Assembly (NCBI RefSeq): GCF_954871325.1
Contig: NC_088776.1
Location: 52,098,569 to 52,162,568 of the forward strand
Source: Gordionus sp. m RMFG-2023
Lineage: Eukaryota > Nematomorpha > Gordioida > Chordodea > Parachordodidae
DNA length: 64,000 bases
Direction: 5' to 3'
Both the position numbers and the translations under genes were made by a program. The notes beneath the pieces are model-generated. The model saw nothing but the letters and a program-made list of their open reading frames with translations. It ran no database searches and was not told the origin of the DNA. Below are positions 15,001-24,891 of this stretch, one piece after another. How positions within the stretch are numbered: position 1 is the first letter of the stretch; each line of letters opens with the position of its first letter.

Positions 15001-17273
15001 CTTTGTAATCACTTTAAATTATAAATATATATATAAGCTTCCCACCATTCCAGAATTTTTACGCAGGAAATGGCCCATGAACCTGGAAGCGATATAACCT
15101 GCATGAGACTCTGTCACATACCTTCACATAATGATATTCTTAGCAAAATGTATTTTAACCTTTATATCTTATCTAAGAGTTTCATTATTACAGAGAGATA
15201 AATTATAACTATAATTGTAGAGAGAGAGAGAAAATGTTATATTTTAAAATTATAACTATAATTATATTATATAAAATATTTGCAAAGTAATTGCAAAAAC
15301 AAATTTTATTTGTTAACTTAAGTTAGCTTTATATATATATTTTTTTTAAATTAGCGACAAAGGCTCTCTTCTTGCCATCAATGATCTTGGCGATAAAGCT
15401 GTTTATTTGATAACAGCTTCATCCGACTACAGGATCAAATTTTGGCTCAGAACTTTTAGAAAGGACCACGCGCAACATTTAACCTACAAAATCGTCAACG
15501 AGATTGACACGGAAAGACTACCCCTCGCCTTCGATATCACTTTCGTTCCTCCTCCTTCTGCCCCGAACCTAGAAAGGAAGCAAAAAATAGAAAATATCAA
15601 GGGTTCTTCACAAAATGGAAATGAGGATTGGGGAATCTTTAATAATTTTTCAATTAAATCCGACAACGGAAAATTGTGGGATATAGGATGTATCGATAAA
15701 TATTGCCTATTGTATCGAACAGGAGCTGATACACCTTATTCTGAAGATTATGAATACGAAACAGGGATATTTGGTTGTTGGGATATTCTCGTGTGCAATT
15801 TCGCTAAATTAATCACAGATGTCAAATCCCATGATAAAAGCACAAAAATTCTTTTCTCGCCGATTTTAGGTGATAATAATACGCTACCAGTTTTTAACCT
15901 TTCTAAGCACCGCCGTATTACCCGTATCCTTTTGTTATCCTGTTTAATTGGGCAATCGATAAATATTTTATCCGTTGGTGGTGTTAATAAAATTGATGTC
16001 CGTCGACTAGTCGATAATTCCACTAGTATAAAGGATCCTGAAGACGAAATTTCTATTGTCCGAACTGTCGTAGTCGAGCTGTACCATACAAAGGGTAAAT
16101 ATTCAGAATTCTATTTTAATTTTACTCATCTATGAAAAATTGTTTAATATTTATTTTAAAAACATTACTAAAACTCAGAGTCTGCAACCTGAACTAATAG
16201 GTTCGGTTCTTTTTTTAAATGTGGTTTTGGTTCTAACAAATTTTAAAAAACGGGGTTTGGTTCCGGCTCTGAAATTTTACGCGGATTTTATTTCCGGTTC
16301 CAGATTTTTCAAACCCAATCTAAATGTCATTTTTTATGCCCACCGTATTTTATTAAAGTTTCTAATCTCCCTCTCCCACTTTTTTAAGCAGAATAATATT
16401 CTTAGACTATATATGAGTTTAAATGAAAATGTTTCGTAAAAAGTACCGGGTATTTTAACTAGATAATTTTGGGTTTGATTTAAAGTTCACTCCTCATTCA
16501 AAAATTAATATTTATGTTTATATAATATTATCTAAAAAAGATTCCGATAATTCTACCTTGTATCTCGACGTAGAGGACATTTCGATACAAAAGTATCGAA
16601 TTGTGTCTCACAATGTTTTCACCATATCTTCGTCTGACCATTTAACTAACCCCGCTTCTTACGAATACAATTTCAATGTGTGAGTTTTTATATTTTAAAA
16701 TAAAAATATTCTGTATTTTTTTAAAAAATAAGACTTTGAAAAACAATATCATACTGAAAAAAGATAGAAAACGATTAAATGTTTTCTATTTTCTTTTATT
16801 GTGTAATTAAGAATATTTTTATCGATGTTCGGTCTAAAAAGTGTTTAAATTTATTTCAAATTATTTAGGCATAATGGTATATGATACTAACCTATTTAAA
16901 TGCGTTTCAATAAAAAATCAGCTGATGGCACGCAATTTTGGTTTCACTATATAAATAATTTTAAATTTTGTGAAAACTTTTTATACAAAAAAAATCCGTC
17001 TTTTATTTATTTATAAAAATCTTATATGGAAAGCCAAAATGGCCTATTACTAGCTGATTTGAATTTAACGACGCTTTAAATTGTATTTTTTAATGAATGA
17101 ATCGTTAGTGTAAGTACCTATAAATAATATACGCATAATAATTTTATTTTAGGTTGAAAGCATACAAAAATTTGGTTTTCTTAGGTACACATTGTGGTAA
17201 AATTTTATGCATCAACGCGTTTAATCCCATTCAATGCCATATTTTTCCCGTATCTAAAAGTAATCATAATTAG
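1..17273 (+). CDS. NSMAF: FAN/NSMAF homologue (BEACH-WD40 protein), 5'-partial, multi-exon
   Basis: Homologue of FAN, the adaptor that in mammals links the TNF receptor to neutral sphingomyelinase; it acts at membranes in the cytosol. Proposed exons: 1-23 (tentative), 491-562, 691-823, 1848-1953, 2046-2208, 2905-3191, 3643-3805, 4360-4453, 12616-12803, 13595-13753, 13990-14233, 14463-14840 (or 14807), 15363-16094, 16541-16679, 17153-17273. Phases agree at every junction and all introns are GT-AG. Translation gives PH/GRAM, then a complete BEACH domain, then a WD40-like region, about 1000 residues in all. Family assignment to FAN rather than neurobeachin, LYST or ALFY rests on FAN-like strings such as [27 protein letters not shown] and [16 protein letters not shown] ends the last exon at 17271-17273, with AATAAA at about 17456. 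The first exons lie before the window. The last exon could instead splice onward at GTAATC (17261), which would move the stop. Confidence 0.88.
491..823 (+). CDS. NSMAF: NSMAF exons for the PH/GRAM-like domain
   Basis: Two exons, 491-562 and 691-823, both in phase 0 at their junction. The first reads [19 protein letters not shown] and continues across the splice into GVEIQCEQD, matching the FAN stretch that precedes the BEACH domain (in human FAN roughly VQITLQDVRRIYKRR then LGLEVFCTEDD). The second ends [18 protein letters not shown], matching the FAN strand-helix DIYLKFYEPQDRDDLYF. The donor of the first is GTAAGC at 563; the second ends in phase 1 before GTTTAT at 824 and joins the CT at 1848. 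A 23-bp piece at the extreme left edge (reads GQNLQAW, then GTAATT) would fit as the end of the preceding exon, but this is weakly supported. Confidence 0.75.
1166..1362. repeat. Inverted-repeat MITE-like element in NSMAF intron
   Basis: The ends are imperfect inverted repeats: AACTATAGTTGAGTAATTA at the left and the complement of this (..ATTACCCAACTTTAGTT) at the right. No coding capacity. It lies in the intron between 824 and 1847. No target duplication was identified with confidence. Confidence 0.4.
1848..4453 (+). CDS. NSMAF: NSMAF exons for the first half of the BEACH domain
   Basis: Five exons. 1848-1953 reads [17 protein letters not shown]. 2046-2208 continues [20 protein letters not shown], then [18 protein letters not shown]. 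2905-3191 carries [17 protein letters not shown] and [17 protein letters not shown], after an insertion of about 30 residues absent from mammalian FAN. 3643-3805 carries [12 protein letters not shown] and ends FLINYM. 4360-4453 reads [20 protein letters not shown] then WAYETD. Each is a recognisable BEACH block in the right order. The donors at 2209 (GTTCAC) and 3192 (GTGCAG) are weak by consensus, so these two boundaries are the least certain. The 94-bp exon ends in phase 1, and the next exon, 8.2 kb away, begins with exactly the two bases needed. Confidence 0.88.
3355..3530. repeat. Partial MITE in NSMAF intron (same family as 16895-17085)
   Basis: The right side, read as complement, carries AATCAGCTGGTGATACAC then AATTTTGGTTTTCCC, matching the termini of the element at 16895-17085. 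The left side keeps only the inner part of the repeat. It sits in the intron between 3192 and 3642. Confidence 0.4.
4785..6003. mobile_element. Gypsy-type LTR fossil: pol tail and LTR-side sequence as an inverted repeat
   Basis: Two inverted arms (about 4785-5245 and 5578-6003) flank a spacer. The right arm and spacer carry, on the plus strand at about 5455-5812, the C-terminal tail of a Gypsy integrase: a [14 protein letters not shown] block, a RRQLDQIKK block, and a basic/proline-rich end with KPERFKDF. This is followed by AT-rich non-coding sequence containing TGTCACGTGAAAG, which recurs at 8719 and 11688 and probably belongs to the LTR. The left arm repeats the tail and LTR-side sequence in reverse. 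The element is broken and rearranged. It lies inside the large NSMAF intron. Confidence 0.7.
6004..8752. mobile_element. Gypsy-type LTR fossil: gag-region inverted repeat
   Basis: A second palindrome inside the same intron, with arms of about 6190-7300 and 7440-8585 around a centre near 7370. Each arm carries a short gag-like segment with a CCHC zinc-knuckle arrangement ([13 protein letters not shown]), on the minus strand near 6640-6960 and on the plus strand near 7860-8165. The flanks repeat LTR-like sequence (TGTCACGTGAAAG at 8719, and a GTGTCGGATCCCACC motif near 6060). Broken; only fragments remain. It belongs with the pol-tail fossil just upstream. Long AT-rich stretches with repeats of ATGATTCTCATAATTATG type lie between the gag pieces and the centre. 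Confidence 0.65.
8753..11368. mobile_element. Head-to-head LINE composite (APE endonuclease + RT pieces) inserted into an LTR
   Basis: This is a non-LTR retrotransposon remnant. On the minus strand 9347-9681 encodes the first part of an AP-type endonuclease ([19 protein letters not shown], then MGDLNTRIG). On the plus strand about 9700-9870 encodes its end ([10 protein letters not shown], then [11 protein letters not shown]). Next come a linker and the start of RT with [19 protein letters not shown] near 10530-10580. The RT core, including the catalytic aspartates, is missing. 10633-10995 encodes the RT C-terminal tail ([18 protein letters not shown]). The left end (8753-9346) is an inverted copy of the right (about 10745-11215), so both outer ends are the 3' end of the element. 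The insertion splits an LTR copy: AATTAAGTTA before it and TTAATATAAT after it, an apparent TTA duplication. The clade (RTE- or Nimb-like) is uncertain. Confidence 0.75.
11369..11756. mobile_element. Gypsy-type LTR-derived segments
   Basis: This continues the LTR sequence interrupted at 8752 (TTAATATAATATAAAATAAA.. to the GTGTCGGATCCCACC motif near 11458). A second piece starts TGTCACGTGAAAG at 11688 and repeats the LTR-side sequence found near 5944 and 8719. Non-coding fossil fragments that close the repeat cluster in the NSMAF intron. Confidence 0.55.
12616..13753 (+). CDS. NSMAF: NSMAF exons for the second half of the BEACH domain
   Basis: Two exons. 12616-12803 reads [19 protein letters not shown] then [11 protein letters not shown] and NLFHPLTYE, the most conserved part of BEACH domains. 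13595-13753 is in phase 0 at both ends and carries [16 protein letters not shown] followed by APHPQ, which is closer to FAN ([15 protein letters not shown]) than to neurobeachin or LYST. An acidic/aromatic insertion ([14 protein letters not shown]) sits where FAN has only a short linker. Downstream of GTTGTTGC at 13754 the frame stays open for some way, so the donor could lie slightly later, but this donor matches the phase of the next exon. Confidence 0.88.
13990..17273 (+). CDS. NSMAF: NSMAF C-terminal, WD40-like exons
   Basis: Five exons with mutually compatible phases: 13990-14233, 14463-14840 (or to 14807), 15363-16094, 16541-16679 and 17153-17273. They show beta-propeller-like strands, for example [30 protein letters not shown] and [15 protein letters not shown], but few canonical WD or GH dipeptides, so the propeller is much more divergent than the BEACH domain. 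The donor of the second exon is ambiguous between 14808 and 14841; both give the same phase and differ by 11 codons. The acceptor of the 732-bp exon is placed at 15363 because it restores frame ([10 protein letters not shown] or [10 protein letters not shown]); an alternative AG at 15354 does not. Assignment to the same gene is inferred from phase and position. Confidence 0.68.
16895..17085. repeat. MITE with AATCAGCTG termini in NSMAF intron
   Basis: The inverted ends pair over about 50 bp: ATTTAAATGCGTTTCAATAA then AATCAGCTGATGGCACGC at the left, complement-matched by the right end (..GCTGATTTGAATTTAACG). It sits in the last intron of NSMAF and has no ORF. Confidence 0.5.
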
Positions 17274-20200
17274 TTTTTAAAAAGAATAATTACCTTATTC
17301 AAATGATCTAAATCATCCCTTCATTTTTATGATTTTTTTTCCATTAAACAAAATTGAGTTAGGGCAGGGAACCCGAAGCGAGCCGAACCATTATACCAGA
17401 ACAAACCTTTATTTCATGGACCGTAACCGAAAATTTATGCCAAATCGCGTAAAGGAATAAAAAAAACTGTTTTGTTTTATATAAATGATAACTTTGACCA
17501 TAATATATGATAAATTACACTTTGCTCAACTAGTATATTGAGCATTATCTTAATATAATCATTTGTGTTTTTAATTTAAATTTTTTAATATAAATAAATA
17601 TTATAAAACCTGAAAACCTATATTATTTTTTTAAACCTTAACCGAACCAGGACCTTTACATTTTTTCTGCATAAAGACTCGGGTCAAAAATCCTCAGAGA
17701 GTTATATAAATCCCTCTATTGGAGCTGACTCTAATTGGCTTAGCCAATTTTTGACCGAAAACTATAGGCTCCTCCTCCAGATTTAACCCGGAAAACGATT
17801 AATTCTCTGAGGAAGATTTATCTGATTTGTTTATTTGTTTTAAAGCTCGCACCTTGAGGAAAAGCTGAATTAGATCTCTATTTTTTACCAATGGCCTTCC
17901 TTCATTTAAAATTCGCTCTGCTGTTTAACTAATGAATTAATCAAATATGAGGACGAATAAATGTATTTTAAATATGTTTTTATAAAAATAAATAGATTCC
18001 ATAATGTCCTTAGATGTTATTTTGAATGATCATTCAAGATCGCTCAATCTTCTTATAATAGATGATAGATTAAGTTTTTATCACACAGAACTACGCTTGA
18101 TTTGAAGAGGAAAATAGAAAACGAAATTCCAATCCCCCCATTTTTTTAATATTAGGAATCCAATTTTAAAATGGTTTAAAAAATAATATGAATTAATTAG
18201 ATTTATTATTCAGATTCTATATATAATTTATAAATCGAACACCTACATTTTTAGAAGATTATATTGAATTCCCTGTTTTATAGATATATTTTTAAATATT
18301 TTTTTTGATAAGTTACTTAGCTTCGAAAAGGCCAACTTGATTGGCCTCATTGTAGAATATTCTTTTTATAAATATGATTTTTTTAATGAATTATTTAAAA
18401 CGGGTTATTTATATGAATAAATTATTTTTATTTTATAATGTTAAATTAAATAACTTTCAAATAATTATGTTAATTTTATATCATTATTGTATTTGTAATG
18501 TAATATAGTATAATATAGATCTATAATATATATTTTTTATGCAATAACTTCATTGGCTAGCACAGAAATAATGTTGAATAATTCACACTTCTCTTGGAAA
18601 ATTATAATTTTTATAAATGAAATTAGCTCCAATACTCTTAGCTTTATAACCTTTCTACTCCGGTGAAAAAAATTACTTAGATGTTCTAGTGGGGTTTAAT
18701 AAACTCAATTTAAAATGTTTATATCCCTATTTCCAATTCACTATTTTTATTATATATTTTGATATAAGATACAAGTAACCTTAAACTTTTTAAAATATTT
18801 ATTTTTTTAAAAAATATTATGCTTAGAATAAAAAAATGGATATTAAAACCAAGTCGAATGTTTTCGATTATGTACATCTCGATATTGTGTATTGCTTACC
18901 TTCATGAAGTTATCCACTTAATAAATTTTATAAAATAAATTTTTTTTTCATCAAAATAAAAATTTTTTAAATAAAATTCTTATCTTAACTAAGGTTTTAA
19001 AAAACATAAATAAATAAATACTCTTTTAGGGTTTGACAGATCTAAGGCCGTCACAAAAGGTTTATATTTTAATTGATAGACTTTTGGATCTATAATTAAC
19101 TACTGAAGATTTTATATCTTTATGAATTACCATTTAAACTATTATTAATTAATAATAACACGCTTGGAGTTCTATATAGAGCTCGCTTGAGTATTGAAGG
19201 ATTAGGTATTAGTAGTAGTATTATAAACAATTCAATTAACTGCACCTTGAATAACCATATATAAAAATAGTTTTAAGCACCTGAGACCTGATTTAATCTA
19301 AATTATACTTATATAATATATTGTATACCAAAACATCAAACCAAACCTTTGGATGAAATCTATATATTTTAATGCTTTAAATTTAAAATATTTGGTTTTT
19401 TATTATTTCATGATTTTCATAAAATATCTAAACACGTCTATGAATTAACATTTTAAACATAAAAGGCTGTTACAAGCATGGACTGAGGAGTAGCGAGTCA
19501 AAACTTTGGATTTTTTTTACTAAAACCAACTTTCTCGAACAACTGATAATAAGCGTGATTGACGCAACGATGCGAAATTTTTCGCTACCTAATTCACATA
19601 ATCAAGCCAATAATGGATATAATTTATAAATACTGAGCGAAATAATGAAATGGTGTGAAAGACATATGTTGCGATGTGATGATTGATGAATTAGTTGGGA
19701 TTTGCTAGCGATTAATATCGCTTACTAAAAATGCAATGTAACTGGCGGTATATGGGATATTAACTTTATGTTACTTTGGCACCAAAAAGAGGCACTAGTC
19801 TAAAAAAAACAGTATTTTATTAGCAATCAAAATTAAAAAACATTAACATATTAATTACTTTACTTATTAGAAAAAGTTTTACATTTATTTTACCTAATTA
19901 AATTTTTGTTTATTTTTTTACTTTTTAATTCAAATTGCGATTAAATTTTTGGCTAATCTTATCTTATCTTATCTAGCACGTTGGTCATAGGCCTGCCTAA
20001 AGAGCGAATGTGAATTTTAATAAGGCCCACCCTTCATAAAATTATGCCGATTATTTTTTCAAGGATACCAACAAACCTTGTACCCAGTTGTAGTTTAACT
20101 AAATGAGTGGAACTTACCCTTTCCGATATTGTAATAGTGAGATTTAGTAATTATTATTATAAAGAAATATAAATCTTATCTGTTTTTGAGTCTTGAATAA

Positions 20201-21845
20201 CTATATTCATGATAAAGAGTGAGTTAAGAATATTTGAATCCATAGACATCAAAATTCCATTTCATTTGTTAAGTCATATTCTTCCAAAAAATGAACCGGA
20301 AAATCTTCGCCATTTAAAGAATTAAAGCAAAAATAAAGAGCGGCGAAAAAACTAATAAAAAAGTGAATCTCTAGATATTATAAACGGAAAAGCTGTGTCT
20401 CAGTTCGTCATTTTTTCTTTTTAAAATTATTAATCTGAATATTTTTTGGGGGGATTTAAGAAATTGGGATAAGTGCATCTCACATTATGTCGTAATCTAT
20501 TATTTAAAGAGTTAGGATGCAGCGATAAATAAACTATTTTTATTTTATGAAATTTGGGGTAAGTTTTATAAATTTACTTATTTTGATAATAAAATTTTTG
20601 CTGAATAATAAAAGATTGTTCTTTTCAAATCCATTACTATTATCATAACAGACCGAAATCTTTTTGTAGTAGTTTGTCCACCGTCATCGGGAGGATTGCT
20701 TCCAAATATTCTTTCAATTTGGTCAAATATTCTTTGCAAGAATAATGATTTCAAATTGCCAATTTTCTTATTTTTTTAATGAATCTTCGCATTAGAATTA
20801 GGTTGGTTATGCCATCTTCACATGATTATCTTCATAAAACTATGTTTTAAGATTATATTTATTCTTATTTAATTTTTATTTTTTAAATCAAATTAGAAAA
20901 AATCATGGCCTTGTTTCTTCTCCATATTCCTTATTTTCTAAAATTATAATATACCATATCCAATATAAATTAATCAAGCCTATTTTTTAATCACGTGATT
21001 TATCTTATACGATTTTTCCCATAATGAAATTATTTAACATAATATAAATTAAGGGTTGTTTTAAATGATTGTTATGAACTAAGTAGTGAAGGGTAGGTCC
21101 CAACCAGACCACGGTCCTCTGAATAAGACCGGTCCATCATATGGCTCGGTCTAATGCCGATAGGACCGGACCGTTGATCTTAACTAAAGGCTAATTAGGA
21201 CTGATTCAGACCGTTATTCAAATCTAGTTTGTCCAGTTATTATATCTGCCAAAATCGTTCACTTATTTGGCCGACAAAGCGTTTTAACTTGATTTGGTTT
21301 CTAGATTTTTTTTTTCGGATTATGCAAGCTGGCCTTCACTAAACATTTTAATTGATACATCTGCTCAGAAAAAATAACATTATTAATTTTACTCAAAAGC
21401 TAGCCACTCTTTAGCAGCTTTGGTAAATACATTATATCAAAGTTCGTCAAAAAATTATAATGAGGCAATTTTTTTATAAAAGCATATTTTAATATTAATG
21501 ATAATTTGAATAAATAATTTCACCTTATATATAAGTTTAACCAATTAAATTAAATTGCTTATTATAGTCTATTATTTAAAAAAAATGTATCCATACTTGG
21601 TAATAAATTTGAGAAATAATTGAGCAATATAGCATGATATTAAATTTAGATGCTAATTATATTGAATAACAAACTTCTCTTGTACTAACAAAAAAATGAA
21701 TGTCAGGAAATACTAAAAAATATTTTATACCGTTTTAGTGCTAATTAACCAAACGGTACATTCTTTATATTTTTTTATATATATTATTTATTAATAATAC
21801 ATTTGTTAAAAAGTAATAATATATCCATAGTAGATTTATAAAAAA
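17274..21845. other. Intergenic, no gene recognised
   Basis: AT-rich sequence between the NSMAF stop and the 21.8 kb tandem duplication. It contains an AATAAA near 17456 that could serve NSMAF and a small inverted repeat at about 17690-17813 (TCCTCAGAGA ends). A GGACCGGACCG-containing repeat-like patch lies at about 21090-21250. I see no exon with acceptable splice sites on either strand. Confidence 0.5.
17690..17813. repeat. Small inverted-repeat element
   Basis: About 124 bp bounded by TCCTCAGAGAGTTA and its near complement AATTCTCTGAGGA. Non-coding; a MITE remnant is the simplest reading. Confidence 0.35.
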
Positions 21846-22300
21846 AATTCAAACAAGGAGCAAAGAAATTGTAAACTCAATTATGGAAACGTGTTTATCA
21901 CAGAAATTATAGCTGAGAACAATTTTTTTTCAAACTTTTATGGAATAATAATTTATATATATAAAAAACCTTATTGTTACTAATTTCTATTGAACGTCAC
22001 AAGTTCGAACCAATCTTAAGAACAGTCTGGGTTTGCAGTAGGTCTTAGGTCTAGACCGTTAAAATTTACAAATGCTAAATATTATAAATTCAAACAAGGA
22101 GCAAAGAAATTGTAAACTTAATTATGGAAACGTGTTTATCACAGAAATTATAGCTAATTTTTTTTCAAACTTTTATGGAATAATAATTTATATATACAAA
22201 AAACCTTATTGTTACTAATTTCTATTGAACGTCACAAGTTCGAACCAATCTTAAGAACAGTCTGGGTTTGCAGTAGGTCTTAGGTCCAGACCGTTAAAAA
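21846..22300. repeat. Tandem direct duplication, period 241 bp
   Basis: Two copies start TTCAAACAAGGAGCAAAG (21848 and 22089). They end with a shared GTTCGAACCAATCTTAAG .. GCAGTAGGTCTTAGGTC block and differ by small indels. No ORF. The two copies are very similar by eye, so the duplication is probably recent. Confidence 0.8.
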
Positions 22301-24891
22301 TACGAATATTTTTATTTAAAATAAATTAAATTTAAATAGTATATAATGGTACTGGTAGAGCTGGAGGAAAAAAATGCAATTTTTAAAAAAAAAAATAAGA
22401 AAGTCAATATTAACAATAAAAAGTTAATTTCTTACCCATTTTTATTAAATTTTTAATATTAAAGTGAATTTTTAAATAAAAACAAAAAATAGTAAATATT
22501 ATAAATAAAAACAAAATAAAAAATTAAAGTCGAGATATTTGTTTTGTCTGGTCTAAATGGAGGTTTTGTAAAACTTTAATAAAATCGATCCGAATTTTTG
22601 ATATCTGTTTTTGGCTAGATCTTTTATTTTACTACTAATTCCGATTTAATAAATCACGTAAAACAGAATGTTTCTACTAATCAACATTAGATGATGTAAC
22701 TTAATTCTTTTCTGTGCCATTTTAGTAATTAGAAAAGGGAGGGTATATAGGAGTTGAGTCAGTCTCTATGAAGTTTATAAAAGATATAGCATAAAGTGCT
22801 GAATTAGTAATCAAGTGTTGACTTTTGTTCCAAACTACTAGTCTATCTTTGGAAAGAAATATGAATTTTTTAATTAATTAGTATTTAGAGGCTTTAGATA
22901 CCTAAATGTGAGATGGGTAGGGGACTTCATAATTGAATTACATTTTATAGCCCCTAACCAAAAAAAATTTTAAGTTTTTTTACAGATTAGTTCGTCCAAT
23001 TTTTTCTTAAATGAGACGAACGAACTGCAGTGTGGGCTTTTTATGGTTAAAAGGAACTCAATAGTGTGAAATAGTGATAACAGGTAATTGAATGATGACG
23101 CTGCTTAGACTTTTAATTATAGCAATAGTCTTAGGGATAGTTGGTGGAACTGGAAAAAAAAGATAATTATGGGGATTTCAACAAATAAGCCATGGTTTAC
23201 AAAATGCTGTAATTAAAAGGGAGAAAAATGATAATAAATATTTATGATTGAAATAGAGAGATTTACAGGTTTATAAAAATATGGGTTTTCCACTATACTG
23301 GATGTAAAGATATGTAAAAAAATTTTAAGAAGGGCAAGAGTTTCGTGATAAAATACGATATTTACAGGCTAAGATAATGGGAAAATTCTGAATAAGTAAT
23401 CATTTAAATAACTTAACAATGAAATATTTTTTTAAAAATAGATTTAAATACAAAGTGAGTGAAAGGGCACGACAAAAAAGTCGGAGAAATAAAATAGATA
23501 CCATAAGGTTGTAAGCCAAAGTAATTCTTCATACAGACGATATATAAATTAAATAATTTTAATAAAAGATTATAAATGCAAGCTGCAGAAAGTTTGTTAA
23601 AAATTGCTCACATTCTTATTTTATAGGAAAAGTAAACTTGGGGATGATCCCATAATATTAAATGTTTTATTTCATAAATAAAATGTGTGCTCTATGATAT
23701 TTTTTTGTATCTTAGCTGTTGATATATTAACCTTACAATTCTCTTTTTTCTTTGTCTTTCTATATGCCCGGAAATGGATGAATAAGACAGAGAAGCAATA
23801 ATTATAGGTTAGATCTTAAAGCAAAAAGTGTTATTGTCATGAGAGTTCACTACTAATAAATATAATCAATTTGAATTTAGAGAGGGAAAATGATTGAAAT
23901 CGATTTTCATTCAAGCAAATGTTCATGAAGAAATTTGGAGAAATATAAAATATTTTACATTTGGTTCTAAAGCGTATGACTGGATGGGAGATAACTGAAT
24001 ATCTATTATTCGACGAAATAGGGAAAATAGACGAGTATTATATTTGGGGAAGGGGAAATCGGAAAATACTCTATTTAGAAATAAATGTCCAGGGTATATG
24101 AAATAATAACAATATAAGAATTTACGAATGCCTTAGATTTGAATATCAGGGGAAGTGGTGAAATGATGAGTGCAACCGAAATGAGTGTGCTGAGAGAGAT
24201 GCTGGAAATCATATTAACAATGAGTTCTTGAAATTTTTTGTCTCCGCTATAAAAAAAAAAGAGATAGGGAAACTAGTTAGAATATGGTAACGTTGAAAAA
24301 GGCCCATGCTAAAAACGAGGATAAAAGGGAAAAAAAATTGCACGATTTTATTGATAAGTATCTAGAGTTACTCTAAACAGAAAGTAGCTGAAAAGTGGTA
24401 TTATCTTGAAATTAGGGATTTCCAGTCATTCTTAAATAATGAGAATATAACTTATTATAATTTATCATTTTTCCATTTCAAATTTAGTATATCTTCTCAA
24501 TTGCCCAGAAGAAGCTACTTATGCCACAAAATTATAATTAATGAATATGTGAAAAAATTAGATGTTATGAAATAAATTAAAATTATATCATGATTTATTA
24601 AATTTTTCTTATTCTAATTATAAACCCTCTTTCATGAATCTAAAATTATTCAAGAAAAAATTAATATAAAAAGTTAAATATTAAAACGAAACTATAAAAT
24701 AAATAATAAACATAAAAGAAATAATTAATTATTCAATATTAATGAATAAATAAAGTATCTTAGTAATAGAATAATTATTTGATAGACATAATTTTGACTA
24801 GTTAGGTAAATTTATATTTATTTTAAATTATTAAAACTGATATAAAAAATCTGCAAATAATCCGTATTTTTATAAAGGTCTTTTTTTGCTA
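22301..24891. other. Intergenic upstream of the GPCR gene; possible decayed LINE
   Basis: No intact ORF. From about 23050 to 24480 base composition shifts to G-richer text on the plus strand, and one frame near 23180 reads NKPWFTK followed by a lysine-rich stretch, reminiscent of the endonuclease-RT linker of LINEs. It is too decayed to assign. The 400 bp before the GPCR start is very AT-rich with no recognisable promoter motif. Confidence 0.3.

Noticed and set aside
23050-24480. Possible LINE with NKPWFTK motif
   Set aside because: Only one short motif is readable among many stops; not enough to name an element.
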